Shown here in pieces: positions 51,553 to 64,000 of a stretch of DNA of 64,000 nucleotides. Origin of the DNA: Gemmatimonadota bacterium (lineage in GTDB: Bacteria; Gemmatimonadota; Gemmatimonadetes; Longimicrobiales; Gaopeijiaceae); assembly GCA_028873815.1 (NCBI GenBank), contig JAPPNN010000026.1, positions 1 through 64,000 on the forward strand. The letters run 5' to 3'. A program made the position numbers and the translations under genes. The first letter of the stretch is position 1; each line of letters opens with the position of its first letter. Below the pieces are notes generated by a model. That model was not told the origin of the DNA, searched no databases, and worked only from the letters and a program-made list of their open reading frames with translations.

Positions 51553-52692
51553 ATGGTTGAATGGCTTGGTATCGGCCACCTGCTTGAGCTATCCGGCACG
51601 GAAGCGATCGCGGGCTATCTGACCCCGCTCGCGGTCTTCGCCGTGTTCTTTCTTCTGCAGCTCGTGCTGCCTGCACGGCGGGTGCCCGGCTACGTCGTCG
51701 ATCCCCGGACCGGCAAGCCCCGCAACTACCGGCTGAACGGCCTCCTGGTATTTGCAATTGTGGTGATCGCGTGGGCGTTCGAGCTCACCGGGATGCCGCG
51801 TGACTGGTTCTACCGGTCCTCGATTTACGCGGTGGCCGGAGGAACGGACCTGTGCATCATCCTTGCCCTCGTGGCGGTGTTCAGCCAGCCGCGAGGCGAG
51901 CGCAAGAACTGGTTCCTGGCACTGTGGCATGGCCGCGCGCAGGAACTCTCGTTCTTCAACGAGCGCTTCGACGTCAAGATGTACCTGTATGTCGTCGGCG
52001 GGACGATGCTGGCGCTGAACGCCCTGTCCGGGGCGGTGTACCACTATCAACTCTTCGGCGCAGACTCCAATCCGGGCGTTTTCCTGTACGCGGGGTTCTT
52101 CACCTTCTACGTGCTGGACTATTTCATCTTCGAGCGCGTCCAGCTCTATACCTACGATCTGATCCACGAGAACGTCGGCTTCAAGATGATCTGGGGTGGC
52201 CTCGTGGTCTACGGATGGCTGTTCATCCTGCCGCTGTGGGGCATGGCCGTGCACCCGGACCCCGGATTCACGCCGGCGTGGACATATGTCTGGCTGATCG
52301 GCGCGGCCGCGCTGTTCCTCTTCGGGTGGGGCATCTCACGCGGCGCCAACCTGCAGAAGTACACGTTCAAGCGATGGCCCGACCGCAAGTTCCTGGGGCT
52401 CATCGAGCCCGAGTACATCGAGGCCGACGACCGCAAGATCCTGTGCAGTGGCCTGTGGGGTGCCGCCCGCCACTTCAACTACATGGGCGAGGGGTTTCTG
52501 GGCCTCTCGATCGGCCTGGTCTTCGGCTATTTCGCGAATCCGTGGGCCTGGACCTACACCGTGTTCGTCGTCACGTTCTTCACCTTCCGTCAGCGCTTCG
52601 ACGATAGGTACTGCGCCGAGAAGTACGGCGTGGAGAAGTGGGCCGAGTATCGGGCGCGGGTGAAGTGGCGGATCATTCCGGGGGTGTATTGA
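51553..52692 (+). CDS. ERG4/ERG24-family sterol reductase-like membrane protein
   Basis: This 379-residue protein has about nine transmembrane segments. The C-terminal signature of the ERG4/ERG24 (sterol C14/C24 reductase) family is clear: GLWGAARHFNYMGEG, then RFDDRYCAEKYGVEKWAEYR and the ending WRIIPGVY (the long run cited as DDRYCAEKYGVEKW). These enzymes reduce a sterol or isoprenoid double bond with NADPH in the membrane. A bacterial sterol pathway is not visible in this window, so the true substrate may be a hopanoid-like, carotenoid or other isoprenoid. The start is ATG 51553. The next gene begins one base after its stop. Confidence 0.85.
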   Translation: MVEWLGIGHLLELSGTEAIAGYLTPLAVFAVFFLLQLVLPARRVPGYVVDPRTGKPRNYRLNGLLVFAIVVIAWAFELTGMPRDWFYRSSIYAVAGGTDLCIILALVAVFSQPRGERKNWFLALWHGRAQELSFFNERFDVKMYLYVVGGTMLALNALSGAVYHYQLFGADSNPGVFLYAGFFTFYVLDYFIFERVQLYTYDLIHENVGFKMIWGGLVVYGWLFILPLWGMAVHPDPGFTPAWTYVWLIGAAALFLFGWGISRGANLQKYTFKRWPDRKFLGLIEPEYIEADDRKILCSGLWGAARHFNYMGEGFLGLSIGLVFGYFANPWAWTYTVFVVTFFTFRQRFDDRYCAEKYGVEKWAEYRARVKWRIIPGVY

Positions 52693-52693
52693 G

Positions 52694-53446
52694 ATGACTT
52701 CAGTGCCCCGTTGGTCCCGGAGACGGTTCCTGGAGGGCGGATCGGCGGCTGCCGCGATTGCCGCCGTCTGGGGATGCGCGCCTGACGACCGGACGCAGGC
52801 CGGTGGATCCGGGTCGTCTCCCCCCGACAGCCGGACCAGCCCCTCCGCACCGCTCACCGGCCCCCGCCGCCAGCTTGCGGCGCCCGGCCCGATGCTCCCA
52901 CCCGTTCCGGCGATTCTCCTCACCGTGAACGGCCGGCCCGGCGATCCCGACGAGATCTCGGTGCTATGGACGTTCGTCGTGAACGGCGACCCGCCCCAGA
53001 TCGGGGTGAGTGCGGGCTTCGAGCATCAGGCGCGGGCGCTCCTCGAGCTCCACGACGAGTTCGTGCTCAACCTGCCGGCGGCATCGATGGTCGAGGCGTT
53101 CGACACCATCGACATGAACTCCGGTACCGTGGCCGACAAGTTCGAGCTTTCAGGCCTGACGCGAGGCGAGGCGACCGTGGTCGATGCGCCCACGGTGGCG
53201 GAGTCGCCCATCCATTGCGAGTGTCGGACCACCGACTCGCTCGAGGTGCCTCCCGCGCGGAAACTCTTCATCGCGGAGGTCGTGGCGACCACCGTCATCG
53301 AGGGCGCGGTCGACGACGACGATCGCCTGATCGTTCCCGCCGTGGACTTTTTCGGGATGACCGCCGGGAGCGGCGAGCACTACACGATGGGGCGCCGCGT
53401 CGGCAACATCGGGATGACTGCCGGGCGGAGCGACATCAGGTACTGA
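52694..53446 (+). CDS. Tat-exported flavin-reductase-like (FMN split-barrel) protein
   Basis: This 250-residue protein starts with a twin-arginine signal (WSRRRFLEGGSAAAA) and has a Cys at WGCAP, so it may be a Tat lipoprotein. A Ser/Pro-rich linker follows. The rest resembles the flavin-reductase-like FMN-binding split barrel (PAILLTVNG, VSAGFEHQA, EFVLNLP, DKFELSGLT and the IPAVDFFG-type segment VPAVDFFG). Most relatives are cytoplasmic, so export is notable. The ATG lies one base after the sterol-reductase stop, implying a shared role in a redox reaction. FMN binding is inferred. Confidence 0.75.
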   Translation: MTSVPRWSRRRFLEGGSAAAAIAAVWGCAPDDRTQAGGSGSSPPDSRTSPSAPLTGPRRQLAAPGPMLPPVPAILLTVNGRPGDPDEISVLWTFVVNGDPPQIGVSAGFEHQARALLELHDEFVLNLPAASMVEAFDTIDMNSGTVADKFELSGLTRGEATVVDAPTVAESPIHCECRTTDSLEVPPARKLFIAEVVATTVIEGAVDDDDRLIVPAVDFFGMTAGSGEHYTMGRRVGNIGMTAGRSDIRY

Positions 53447-53481
53447 CGGGCCTGTCCACGGCGACCGGTCGACTCGCCGCC

Positions 53482-54756
53482 TCAGTACCCGAGCAGATTG
53501 GGCAGCCACAGCACCACGCCCGGCACGAGCGCAATCACCATCGTCAGCCCCAGCATCAGCGCCAGGTAGGGCCATAGCGGCCGCGCAACCTCCGCCGGCT
53601 CGACTCCTCCCACCGAGCACGCCACCAGCAGACTCACACCCACCGGCGGCAGGAACACGGAGATGCCCTGGGTCGCCACGATGACGGCGCCGTAGTGCAC
53701 CGGATCGATCCCAAGCTGCGTGGCCAGCGGCAGCAGGATCGGCGTCAGCAGTACGACTGCCGGCACCCCCTCGAGAATCGCGCCGAGCAGAAGGAAGATG
53801 AGGATGGTAAGGACCATGAAGCCGATCGGGCCGCCACCCATCGCCACCACCGAAGAGGCCAGCGACTGCGGCGCCTGCATGACGGCCAGCACCCAACCCA
53901 GCAGGCGCGCGGCGCCTACGACGAACAGGACCATCCCCGAGACGATGGCGGTCTGGACGATCTTCTTCCACAGTTCACGGACGGTGAGCGACCGGTACAC
54001 CGGCCCGGCCAGAAGCAGCGCGTAGGCGACTGCAACAGCGGCGGCCTCGGTGGGCGTGAACAGGCCGAAGCGGATGCCGCCCAGGATCACCACGATCATG
54101 AACAGGGGGAGCAGTGCGTCGACCGCCGCACGGCGGACCTCCGCCAGCGATGCACGCGGTTCGCGCGGCCACCCTTCCCTGCGCGCCTGCCACCCGATCT
54201 GCGTCATCAGCCCCACGGCGATGAGGAGCGCGGGGACGATCGACGCGACGAACAGGGCGCCGATCGAAACGTTGCCGATGACGCCGTAGACGACCATCAC
54301 GATCGCTGGTGGAATGAGGATCCCCATCCCGCACGCGGCCGACACGATCGCGGTAGCGCGCGCCCGGCTGTACCCGTTCGCGGTCAGCTGCGGCACCATG
54401 ATGCCGCCGATGGCGGCCGCGTCTGCCGAAGTCGAACCCGACACCCCCGAGAAGAACATCTCGGCCATGACGACCACCTGTCCGAGCCCTCCCGGGAGAT
54501 GTCCCACGAGCGACCGTGCCAGCGTCACCAGGCGGCGACTGATGCCTCCCACGTCCATGAGGAAGCCGGCAAGAATGAAGAGGGGGACGGCGAGCATCGG
54601 AAAGGAGTCCATCCCGGCGACGATCTGCTGCGGGATGACGACGAGCGGAAGATCGGCCGCCACGATGGCGACCACGGCCGCGATCGCGAGCGCGAAGCCG
54701 ATGGGGACGGCGGCCAGCACCAGAAGGCCGAAGATGCCGAGGAGGAGGCCACCCAT
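53482..54756 (-). CDS. dctM: TRAP transporter large permease (DctM)
   Basis: This 424-residue protein has about 12 transmembrane segments. Typical segments are MFFSGVSGSTSADAAAIGGIM (cited as GVSGSTSADAAAIG), the IPPAIVMVVYG loop, FTPTEAAAVAVAYA and FLPPVGVSLLVACS. The start overlaps the end of dctQ by one base (TGATG), so the small and large permeases are co-translated. It is the last gene of the second TRAP operon, with the binding protein upstream. The substrate is unknown. Confidence 0.92.
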   Translation of the reverse strand: MGGLLLGIFGLLVLAAVPIGFALAIAAVVAIVAADLPLVVIPQQIVAGMDSFPMLAVPLFILAGFLMDVGGISRRLVTLARSLVGHLPGGLGQVVVMAEMFFSGVSGSTSADAAAIGGIMVPQLTANGYSRARATAIVSAACGMGILIPPAIVMVVYGVIGNVSIGALFVASIVPALLIAVGLMTQIGWQARREGWPREPRASLAEVRRAAVDALLPLFMIVVILGGIRFGLFTPTEAAAVAVAYALLLAGPVYRSLTVRELWKKIVQTAIVSGMVLFVVGAARLLGWVLAVMQAPQSLASSVVAMGGGPIGFMVLTILIFLLLGAILEGVPAVVLLTPILLPLATQLGIDPVHYGAVIVATQGISVFLPPVGVSLLVACSVGGVEPAEVARPLWPYLALMLGLTMVIALVPGVVLWLPNLLGY

Positions 54757-55253
54757 CAGGAAGACTCCACGGGCGGGCGTTCCTCGCTGCCGGCACTTCC
54801 CCGCCCCGCCAGCATGTGGATCACCATCAGCACGCCGGACACCGGCGCCGAGGCGTAGACGAGCGCGACCGGCAGGTTCAGCGCCGCCGACCGCTCTCCC
54901 ATGGTCAGGTCCATGAGGGCGATGCCCGTGCCGATGAGCAGCAGCGCGAAGAGCAGCACGACCCCGCTGGCGGCCACCTCCACCGCCCTCCTCGCGTGCG
55001 GCGCCAGCTTCTTCATGACCTGGTCGAACCGGAAGTGCGACCGCTTCTCCACCGCCAGCGAGGCCCCGAGCAGCGACAGCCAGATGAAGCAGAAGCGCGA
55101 GACCTCTTCGCTCCAGGGATTGGGTTGGGCGAAGAGGTAGCGCATCAGGACCTGGAGGAGGACAACGACGGAGACGGCGATCAGGAGGCCGCCCGCGGCG
55201 CAGGTCTCGATCGCGACGATTGCCCGGTTCAGGGTCCGGAGCTGCTCCTTCAT
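54756..55253 (-). CDS. dctQ: TRAP transporter small permease (DctQ)
   Basis: This 165-residue protein has four transmembrane segments. The DctQ hallmark PWSEEVSRFCFIWLSLLGASLAV (cited as SEEVSRFCFIWLSLLGAS) precedes RSHFRFDQV. It overlaps dctP upstream by four bases (ATGA) and dctM downstream by one base, a tightly coupled operon. Its sequence is clearly different from the DctQ at 11347, so the two TRAP systems are not recent duplicates. Confidence 0.9.
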   Translation of the reverse strand: MKEQLRTLNRAIVAIETCAAGGLLIAVSVVVLLQVLMRYLFAQPNPWSEEVSRFCFIWLSLLGASLAVEKRSHFRFDQVMKKLAPHARRAVEVAASGVVLLFALLLIGTGIALMDLTMGERSAALNLPVALVYASAPVSGVLMVIHMLAGRGSAGSEERPPVESS

Positions 55254-56296
55254 TCGCGCTCCGCCTCCGCCGCGCGCTGTGCCTCCGCCACCAGCCTCGC
55301 GATCAACGCCTCGCCGTTTGGCAGCCGAGCCGCCAATTCGTCCCAGGTGCGGGGTCTGACGTCCGGGACAAACGGCGCCAGATCGGGGCGGAAGATCTCT
55401 ACCCCGGCCGCGCGCATCTGCTCCAGCGCGTCCGCCTCCATCCGACGCGCAACTTCGCTCTGGTACGCGAGCGCGGCAGCCGCCGAGCGATCGACGATGT
55501 CTCTGACGTCATCAGGCAGCGCCCGATAAAAGGGCTCGTTCACCAGCAGCGTAATAGGGTTGTAGGTGATGGACGTGAAGCTGTAGAACTTCGCCACCTC
55601 GTGGAGCCGGCTGCTCACGAATCCGATGGCGTTCGCCTCGCCGCCATCGATCACGCCCTGCTGGAGCGCGGAGTACACCTCGCCGTAGTTCATGGGAGTC
55701 GCCTGGACGCCCAGCGCGGAGTAGGCAGCCAGGTACGTCGCGTTCTGGAGGACCCGGAGCTTGAGGCCGACGAGATCTTCAGGGGCCGCGACGGGCCGCC
55801 GCGTGTTGTAGACATGGCGGAAGCCGTAGTCGAGGAATCCCAGCGAACGTACGCCCGTGCGCGCAAGCAGGAGTTCGCGCCACCAATCCCCGACGGAGCC
55901 GTTCATCACGGCGAGCCCGTGGTCCCGTGTCTCGAAGAGGAAGGGCAGGTCGAACATCTGCCCCTCGGGCACCCAGCCCGACAGAACGGGGGTACCCGTA
56001 ATGGCCATGTGCACCGCGCCGACCTGGATCTGTTCGAAGGCCACGCGCTCGCCCCCGAGCTGTCCCGACGGATAGAGGACGACCCGGAACCGTCCGTCGG
56101 TGCGCTCGAGCATGAGGTCCCGGAAGCGCTCCGCCATGAGGTGGAGCTCGGAGCCGGTAGAGAGCACGTGCGAGAAGCGGACTTCCCAGGTGGACTGGCC
56201 CGAATCGGCGGGTTCGGGGGCGCGGCAGGACACCGGCAGAAGGGCCGCGACCAGCAGGCCGAAGCCGCACCGGACCCGGGCGACCCGCGCGGACAT
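55250..56296 (-). CDS. dctP: TRAP transporter substrate-binding protein (DctP)
   Basis: This 348-residue binding protein has a lipoprotein-like signal (LLPVSCRAP, about Cys24). DctP features are RFSHVLSTGSELHLMAERF (cited as FSHVLSTGSELHL), YPSGQLGGER, FDLPFLFE, LKLRVLQNATY and the VYSALQQGVIDGGEAN segment, which places the conserved Arg that binds the substrate carboxylate within LRV. I start at ATG 56296 because the signal peptide begins there; ATG 56332 would overlap the SDR gene by 23 bp. The gene follows the SDR by 13 bp. Confidence 0.9.
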   Translation of the reverse strand: MSARVARVRCGFGLLVAALLPVSCRAPEPADSGQSTWEVRFSHVLSTGSELHLMAERFRDLMLERTDGRFRVVLYPSGQLGGERVAFEQIQVGAVHMAITGTPVLSGWVPEGQMFDLPFLFETRDHGLAVMNGSVGDWWRELLLARTGVRSLGFLDYGFRHVYNTRRPVAAPEDLVGLKLRVLQNATYLAAYSALGVQATPMNYGEVYSALQQGVIDGGEANAIGFVSSRLHEVAKFYSFTSITYNPITLLVNEPFYRALPDDVRDIVDRSAAAALAYQSEVARRMEADALEQMRAAGVEIFRPDLAPFVPDVRPRTWDELAARLPNGEALIARLVAEAQRAAEAERE

Positions 56297-56309
56297 CAGC
56301 CGCGGACAC

Positions 56310-57068
56310 TCACCAGATCGTCTGGCCGCCATCGACGAACACGGAAGCGCCCGTCATGAGTCGCGCCTCGTCGTTCGATGCCAGGAACACCACCGCCCCC
56401 ACCACGTCTTCCGGGGCGCCGATCAGCCGGAGCGGGATGCGGGCTAGGCGACCCTCGCGGAAGGCGTCCTGTGCGATGTCGGCCCGGTTGATATCGGTCT
56501 CGATCAGACCCGGTGCCACGGCGTTCACGCGGATGTTGTGGGACGCGAGCTCGAGCGCCATCTCCTTGGTCAGCATCTCGACCCCGGCTTTCGACACGCA
56601 GTAGTGGGCAAGGTTCGGGCCGGCCACCGCCTGCCCCGCCGACGACACGTTGACGATCGCACCGGCCGTCCCGGCCTCGGCCATGCGGAGCGCCACCGCC
56701 TGCCCCACCAGGAAGTACCCCTTCAGGTTCACGTCGAGGATTGTGTCCCACTCCTCCTCGGCGATCTCCAGGAAGGGTGTGCGCTTCAGGATTCCCGCGT
56801 TGTTCACCAGGATGTCGAGCCCGCCCAGGAAGTCGTGCCCCTCGGCGACAAAACGGTCGACATCCGATCGCGAGTCCGTCGAGCCCTGCACGGCGACCGC
56901 ACGACGCCCCGCCTGTTCGATCTCCCGGACGGCACTCGCGGCCTCGCTACGGCTGTTCCGGTAGTTGACCGCCACGTGCGCACCCTCGCGCGCAAGACCC
57001 ACAGCGATCGCCCGGCCGATGCCCCTTGAGCCGCCGGTGACGAGGGCGCGCTTGCCTTCGAGACGCAT
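56310..57068 (-). CDS. SDR-family oxidoreductase (FabG-like)
   Basis: This 252-residue classical SDR has TGGSRGIG at residues 10-17, NNAGIL, catalytic Ser in NVSSAGQ and Tyr-x3-Lys in HYCVSK, ending in VDGGQTIW. This is the 3-oxoacyl-ACP reductase/glucose-1-dehydrogenase type. Its position at the head of the TRAP operon suggests it oxidises or reduces the imported compound, for example a sugar acid; that is inference. I start at ATG 57068; a TTG at 57074 is possible. It lies 13 bp downstream of katG on the same strand. Confidence 0.88.
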   Translation of the reverse strand: MRLEGKRALVTGGSRGIGRAIAVGLAREGAHVAVNYRNSRSEAASAVREIEQAGRRAVAVQGSTDSRSDVDRFVAEGHDFLGGLDILVNNAGILKRTPFLEIAEEEWDTILDVNLKGYFLVGQAVALRMAEAGTAGAIVNVSSAGQAVAGPNLAHYCVSKAGVEMLTKEMALELASHNIRVNAVAPGLIETDINRADIAQDAFREGRLARIPLRLIGAPEDVVGAVVFLASNDEARLMTGASVFVDGGQTIW

Positions 57069-57081
57069 GGGCAACCGTAGG

Positions 57082-60985
<3,904 letters not shown>

Positions 60986-61057
60986 AGACCCGCCACGCAG
61001 GAGCCCGAAAGCTGCCCGGGGGATTCCACGCGTGACCTGCTGCCCGGTTCAGCCGAC

Positions 61058-61690
61058 CTAAACCGATTCGCCCGTGTAGAAGGCGGACGTGCGTCTGGCA
61101 GCGGCCCGGGCCTGGTCGGCCTCGGTGCCAGCGGCAATGGCTGCCCGCCCCCATGCATCGCTGCTGCCCGCAATGAACGCCTTGCCCTCAGGTGAACCGA
61201 CGAACGCGGCTTCATCCGGCTTCGGCGCGTCCGGCCGGGCGAGATGCAGCGCGAGGCCCAAGAGGGCCAGTTCCCAGCCGACGCCCGTCGCGCCCGGGCC
61301 GTACTCGTCCCAGTGCCCGGTCAGCGGGGCCGTGTGGGTCAGACCGAGCCGCGCCAGACCGGCTTCGGCATTCGCGCAATGCACTTCCACCCAACTGATG
61401 TGTTCGCCGAACTCCCAGGTGACTGCGACGCGCGCTGGTGGTTCGCACGCGTTGATCACGCCGCCCGCGTTACTCTCGAACTGATAGCGGCCGCCTGGTT
61501 TCAGCTCGCCGCTGATCGGCAGGAACCAGCGCGGGATGCGCTCGCTGTTCGTCACCACGTCCCAGAGATCCTCCAACGTGGTCGCGAAGCTCCGGGCGAG
61601 GATCACCGCGCGAGCGGGTTTGCCATCACGTACCAGCGACGACACCGAGCGCTCCACCGCATTCAGGTGCCGGTGGACATCGAAGTTCAT
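61058..61690 (-). CDS. SRPBCC (START/AHSA1-like) domain protein
   Basis: This 210-residue protein carries an AHSA1-type SRPBCC fold (about 30-150): LARSFATTLEDLWDVVTNSERIPRWFLPI, cited as TTLEDLWDVVTNSERIPRWF, and GGRYQFESNAGG. The C-terminal 60 residues are helical. AHSA1-like proteins bind hydrophobic ligands or act as stress factors; the ligand is unknown. The ATG overlaps the stop of the small membrane protein upstream (ATGA), giving a coupled pair. Confidence 0.85.
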   Translation of the reverse strand: MNFDVHRHLNAVERSVSSLVRDGKPARAVILARSFATTLEDLWDVVTNSERIPRWFLPISGELKPGGRYQFESNAGGVINACEPPARVAVTWEFGEHISWVEVHCANAEAGLARLGLTHTAPLTGHWDEYGPGATGVGWELALLGLALHLARPDAPKPDEAAFVGSPEGKAFIAGSSDAWGRAAIAAGTEADQARAAARRTSAFYTGESV

Positions 61691-62076
61691 GTATTGGCCA
61701 GATCGCCGGCCCGCAACATCGCGGCACGCCTGAACAGCCATCCCGATCCCACGAACAGACCGACGAAGAACCCGTTCGAGAGCACGATCTCTAGCGGTCC
61801 GCTCCACGGCCGACCCAACCCGCCGAACAATGCGATCGCGGCGACCAGAGCTTGAGCAGCCGCCGTTGCGAACAGTGCGACGGCCATGCCACAAGGCTCG
61901 AAACGAGCGATGAACGCGCCGACGATCCCGACGGCAATCACCCCGAAGTACATCACGTTGGCGGGATCGCCGTCCGCCCCGATGAGACCGACACCCAAGC
62001 TCACCCAGGCAAGGAGGAATGCCGCGGCGAGGGCGACGCCAATGCCGAATCGGCGCGCTCTATCCTCCGTGTTCAC
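61687..62076 (-). CDS. Small membrane protein, four transmembrane segments
   Basis: This 129-residue hydrophobic protein of unknown family has four evident transmembrane segments (about 12-32, 42-60, 65-87 and 98-116). It starts at GTG 62076, two bases after the RND-pump stop, and its own stop overlaps the SRPBCC start, so three genes appear to form an operon. Such small proteins are common companions of SRPBCC proteins in this type of genome; no function can be assigned. Confidence 0.7.
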   Translation of the reverse strand: MNTEDRARRFGIGVALAAAFLLAWVSLGVGLIGADGDPANVMYFGVIAVGIVGAFIARFEPCGMAVALFATAAAQALVAAIALFGGLGRPWSGPLEIVLSNGFFVGLFVGSGWLFRRAAMLRAGDLANT

Positions 62077-62078
62077 CG

Positions 62079-64000
62079 TTATGCCGCTTCCTTCACGGGG
62101 ATGTTGCCCCAGCGCATGAACAGGGCCGGCACGACGACCATATTCAGGAGGGTGGACGTGAGCAGGCCGCCCAGTACCACCACGGCGAGCGGGGCCTGAA
62201 TCTCCTTGCCGGGTTCACCGATCCCGAGCGCAAGCGGAATCAGGGCGAGGCCGGCCGTGAGCGCCGTCATCAGAATCGGACTCAGGCGCTCGACCGAGCC
62301 ACGGCGAATGGCGTCGGGGAGAGACATGCCCATGGTACATAGATCCTGATATCGGCTCACAAGGAGCATCCCGTTCCTCACCGCGATCCCGAAGAGGGTG
62401 ATGAAGCCGACCAGTGTGGCGACATTCACGGTCCCACCGATGAGCAGCACGGCGATTACGCCCCCCGTCAGGGCCAGTGGCAGGTTGACCATCAGGAACA
62501 TGGCCGTGCTGAAGTTCCCGAACGCGCGGAACATGATCATGAAGATCGCGCCGATCGAGAACAGCGAGAGGATCGTAATGCGGCGCGTGGCGGACTGCCC
62601 GCTCTCGAACTGGCCCCCGTACTGGATGTTGTACTCGGGCGGCAGGTCGAGGTCGTCCGCGATATGCTGCTGGAGCTCGGTCACGGCACCGATCACGTCG
62701 CGGCCGGCCACGTTGGCACTGACGACGATCTTCCTCGACACGTTCTCCCGCGTGATCATGTTCGGCCCACGGGCCTGCACGATGGCGCCGAGCTGTGACA
62801 ACGGCACGGTCGGGCCCGCGGGCGTGGCGACCAGAGCGCCTGCGATCGCGTCGGGGTCGGCCCGGTATTCGTCCGCATAGCGCACGACGAGATCGAAGGT
62901 CCGCTCGCCTTCGCGCACGATCGACACGACTTCGCCCTGCATGGCGATGTGCACCGCGTCCGCCAGCGCGCCCGGACTCACACCGTAGCGAGCCATCCCG
63001 CGCCGGTTGGCGCGGACCTGAAGCTGGGGAACCTCCGCCTGCTGTTCCATCGAGATGTCCACCAGGCCCTGGACCTCGTGGGCGATGGTCTCGATCTGCC
63101 CGGCGATCCTGCGCAGTTCGCGCAGGTCGGGTCCGAACAGGCTGATCGCAATGGCGGCGCGCGTCCCGGAGAGCATGTGGTCGATGCGGTGGCCGATCGG
63201 CTGCCCCACCGTGATACTGGTGCCCGACATGCCCGCAAGCGCCTCGCGCACCTCGGCCATGACTTCGGCGAGCTCGTGGTCGGTCAGATCCAGCTGGGCC
63301 TCGACGTGCGAGACGTTGACCCCCTGGGCCTCTTCGTCCAGTTCGGCCCGGCCCGTGCGCCGTGCCGTGGAGACCACGGCCGGCACCTCGAGCAGCCGCG
63401 CCTCGACACGATTGCCGATCTCGTTGGACTCCGGCAGCGACGTGCCGGGCACGGTGATGATCGCGATCGTCAGCGACCCCTCCTGAAACTCCGGCAGGAA
63501 CTCCCTGCCCAATGTGGGAACCACCGCCAGCGTGCCGGCGAGGAGAACCGCGGCGCCAACCAGAACCCGTCCCGAATGCCGCAGTGACCAGCGCAGGATC
63601 CGGCTGTACAGGAATTCGAGTCCGCGCACCAGCCAGGGCTCTCGTCTTCGTCTGATCGAGCGGTCCGCAGGCAGCAGCAGGTACGAGAGCGCCGGGGTAA
63701 TGGTGACCGCAATGAACAGGGACGAGAGGATGCTGATGATGTAGGCCTGACCGAGCGGCATGAGCATTCGGCCCTCGACGCCGGTGAGGAAGAACAGCGG
63801 CACGAAGACGATGGTGATGATCAGCGTCGCGTTCAGGATCGGGTCACGAATCTCCCGCGCCGCGCTGCGAATGAGCGGCAGGGTGGCGACGCGTTCGTCG
63901 GGCGGGCGGCGCAGGTTTTCGCGCAGTCGGCGGTGGACGTTCTCGACGAATATGATCGCATCGTCGACGAGGGCCCCGATCGCGATGGCCATGCCGCCGA
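62079..64000 (-). CDS. CusA/CzcA-type RND efflux pump, N-terminus beyond window
   Basis: The visible 640 residues are the second part of an inner-membrane RND transporter. They include AIAIGALVDDAIIFVENVHRR (the Asp pair of the proton relay, cited as AIGALVDDAIIFVEN), several transmembrane blocks, a periplasmic pore domain and the usual ending in TSTLLNMVVVPALFMRWG. About the first third of the protein, roughly 400 of 1030 residues, lies past position 64000. Heavy-metal efflux (Cu/Ag or Zn/Co/Cd) is the family's typical role. No outer-membrane or adaptor partner lies within the window. Confidence 0.93.
   Translation of the reverse strand, partial: GGMAIAIGALVDDAIIFVENVHRRLRENLRRPPDERVATLPLIRSAAREIRDPILNATLIITIVFVPLFFLTGVEGRMLMPLGQAYIISILSSLFIAVTITPALSYLLLPADRSIRRRREPWLVRGLEFLYSRILRWSLRHSGRVLVGAAVLLAGTLAVVPTLGREFLPEFQEGSLTIAIITVPGTSLPESNEIGNRVEARLLEVPAVVSTARRTGRAELDEEAQGVNVSHVEAQLDLTDHELAEVMAEVREALAGMSGTSITVGQPIGHRIDHMLSGTRAAIAISLFGPDLRELRRIAGQIETIAHEVQGLVDISMEQQAEVPQLQVRANRRGMARYGVSPGALADAVHIAMQGEVVSIVREGERTFDLVVRYADEYRADPDAIAGALVATPAGPTVPLSQLGAIVQARGPNMITRENVSRKIVVSANVAGRDVIGAVTELQQHIADDLDLPPEYNIQYGGQFESGQSATRRITILSLFSIGAIFMIMFRAFGNFSTAMFLMVNLPLALTGGVIAVLLIGGTVNVATLVGFITLFGIAVRNGMLLVSRYQDLCTMGMSLPDAIRRGSVERLSPILMTALTAGLALIPLALGIGEPGKEIQAPLAVVVLGGLLTSTLLNMVVVPALFMRWGNIPVKEAA

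Overview
The window is a 64 kb piece of a high-GC bacterial chromosome, roughly two-thirds G+C by eye. The gene content suggests a Gemmatimonadota-like heterotroph, possibly marine or sponge-associated. The reasons are five secreted 6-bladed beta-propeller proteins sharing a G-x-x-G-x-G-P-G-E-[FL] motif, a SusC/SusD pair, a PadR regulator, many exported peptidases (M28, M16, tricorn-like, CocE), Tat-exported oxidoreductases and two TRAP transporters. This placement is inference from gene content; no rRNA or tRNA gene was found.

Layout. 1-3455 is the right end of an integrated element whose left end lies outside the window. It carries a small Cys/His-module protein, a beta-propeller and a tyrosine integrase, and it has cut a YheT-like hydrolase gene (3456-4019) at its nucleophile elbow. 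4044-11331 is mostly housekeeping: glycyl-tRNA synthetase, an SDR, NfuA, dihydroorotase, an EEP-family phosphodiesterase and phosphoglycerate mutase GpmI. 11347-14440 is a TRAP transporter whose permeases follow gpmI while its binding protein is convergent. 14795-25628 is a SusC/SusD locus followed by a CocE-type hydrolase, a giant tricorn-like protease and a HEAT-like secreted protein, which reads as an uptake and degradation locus for peptides or amides. 25673-28472 holds two beta-propellers, each followed by a piece of a higA antitoxin gene, which looks like an eroded tandem duplication.

28633-31835 is a translationally coupled M16 peptidase pair. 31945-33305 is padR plus a membrane protein, behind a promoter that overlaps a palindrome. 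33307-37032 holds a duplicated lipocalin-like lipoprotein, a hicAB toxin-antitoxin pair with a predicted leaderless promoter, a Tat aldo/keto reductase and a methyltransferase. 37048-39522 is a large FG-GAP/choice-of-anchor-B protein. 39590-45169 is an accessory island, lower in GC in part: small unknown proteins, a membrane-anchored protein with a TagO/VasI-like tail, a PD-(D/E)XK-type nuclease convergent with an AlbA_2/HATPase protein, a decayed higB and an intact higA. This is my best candidate for an undescribed, possibly defensive, system.

45166-53446 holds a Kv-type potassium channel, two more beta-propellers, an M28 peptidase, a frameshifted FG-GAP protein, and an ERG4/ERG24-type sterol reductase paired with a Tat-exported FMN-split-barrel-like protein. 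53482-57068 is a second, complete TRAP operon with an SDR, preceded by katG on the same strand. The window ends with a divergent M28 peptidase, an SRPBCC protein with a small membrane protein, and a CusA/CzcA-type RND pump that runs off the right edge.

Coordinates of starts were chosen from ribosome binding sites, overlaps and domain boundaries; where I had little to go on, the entry says so.
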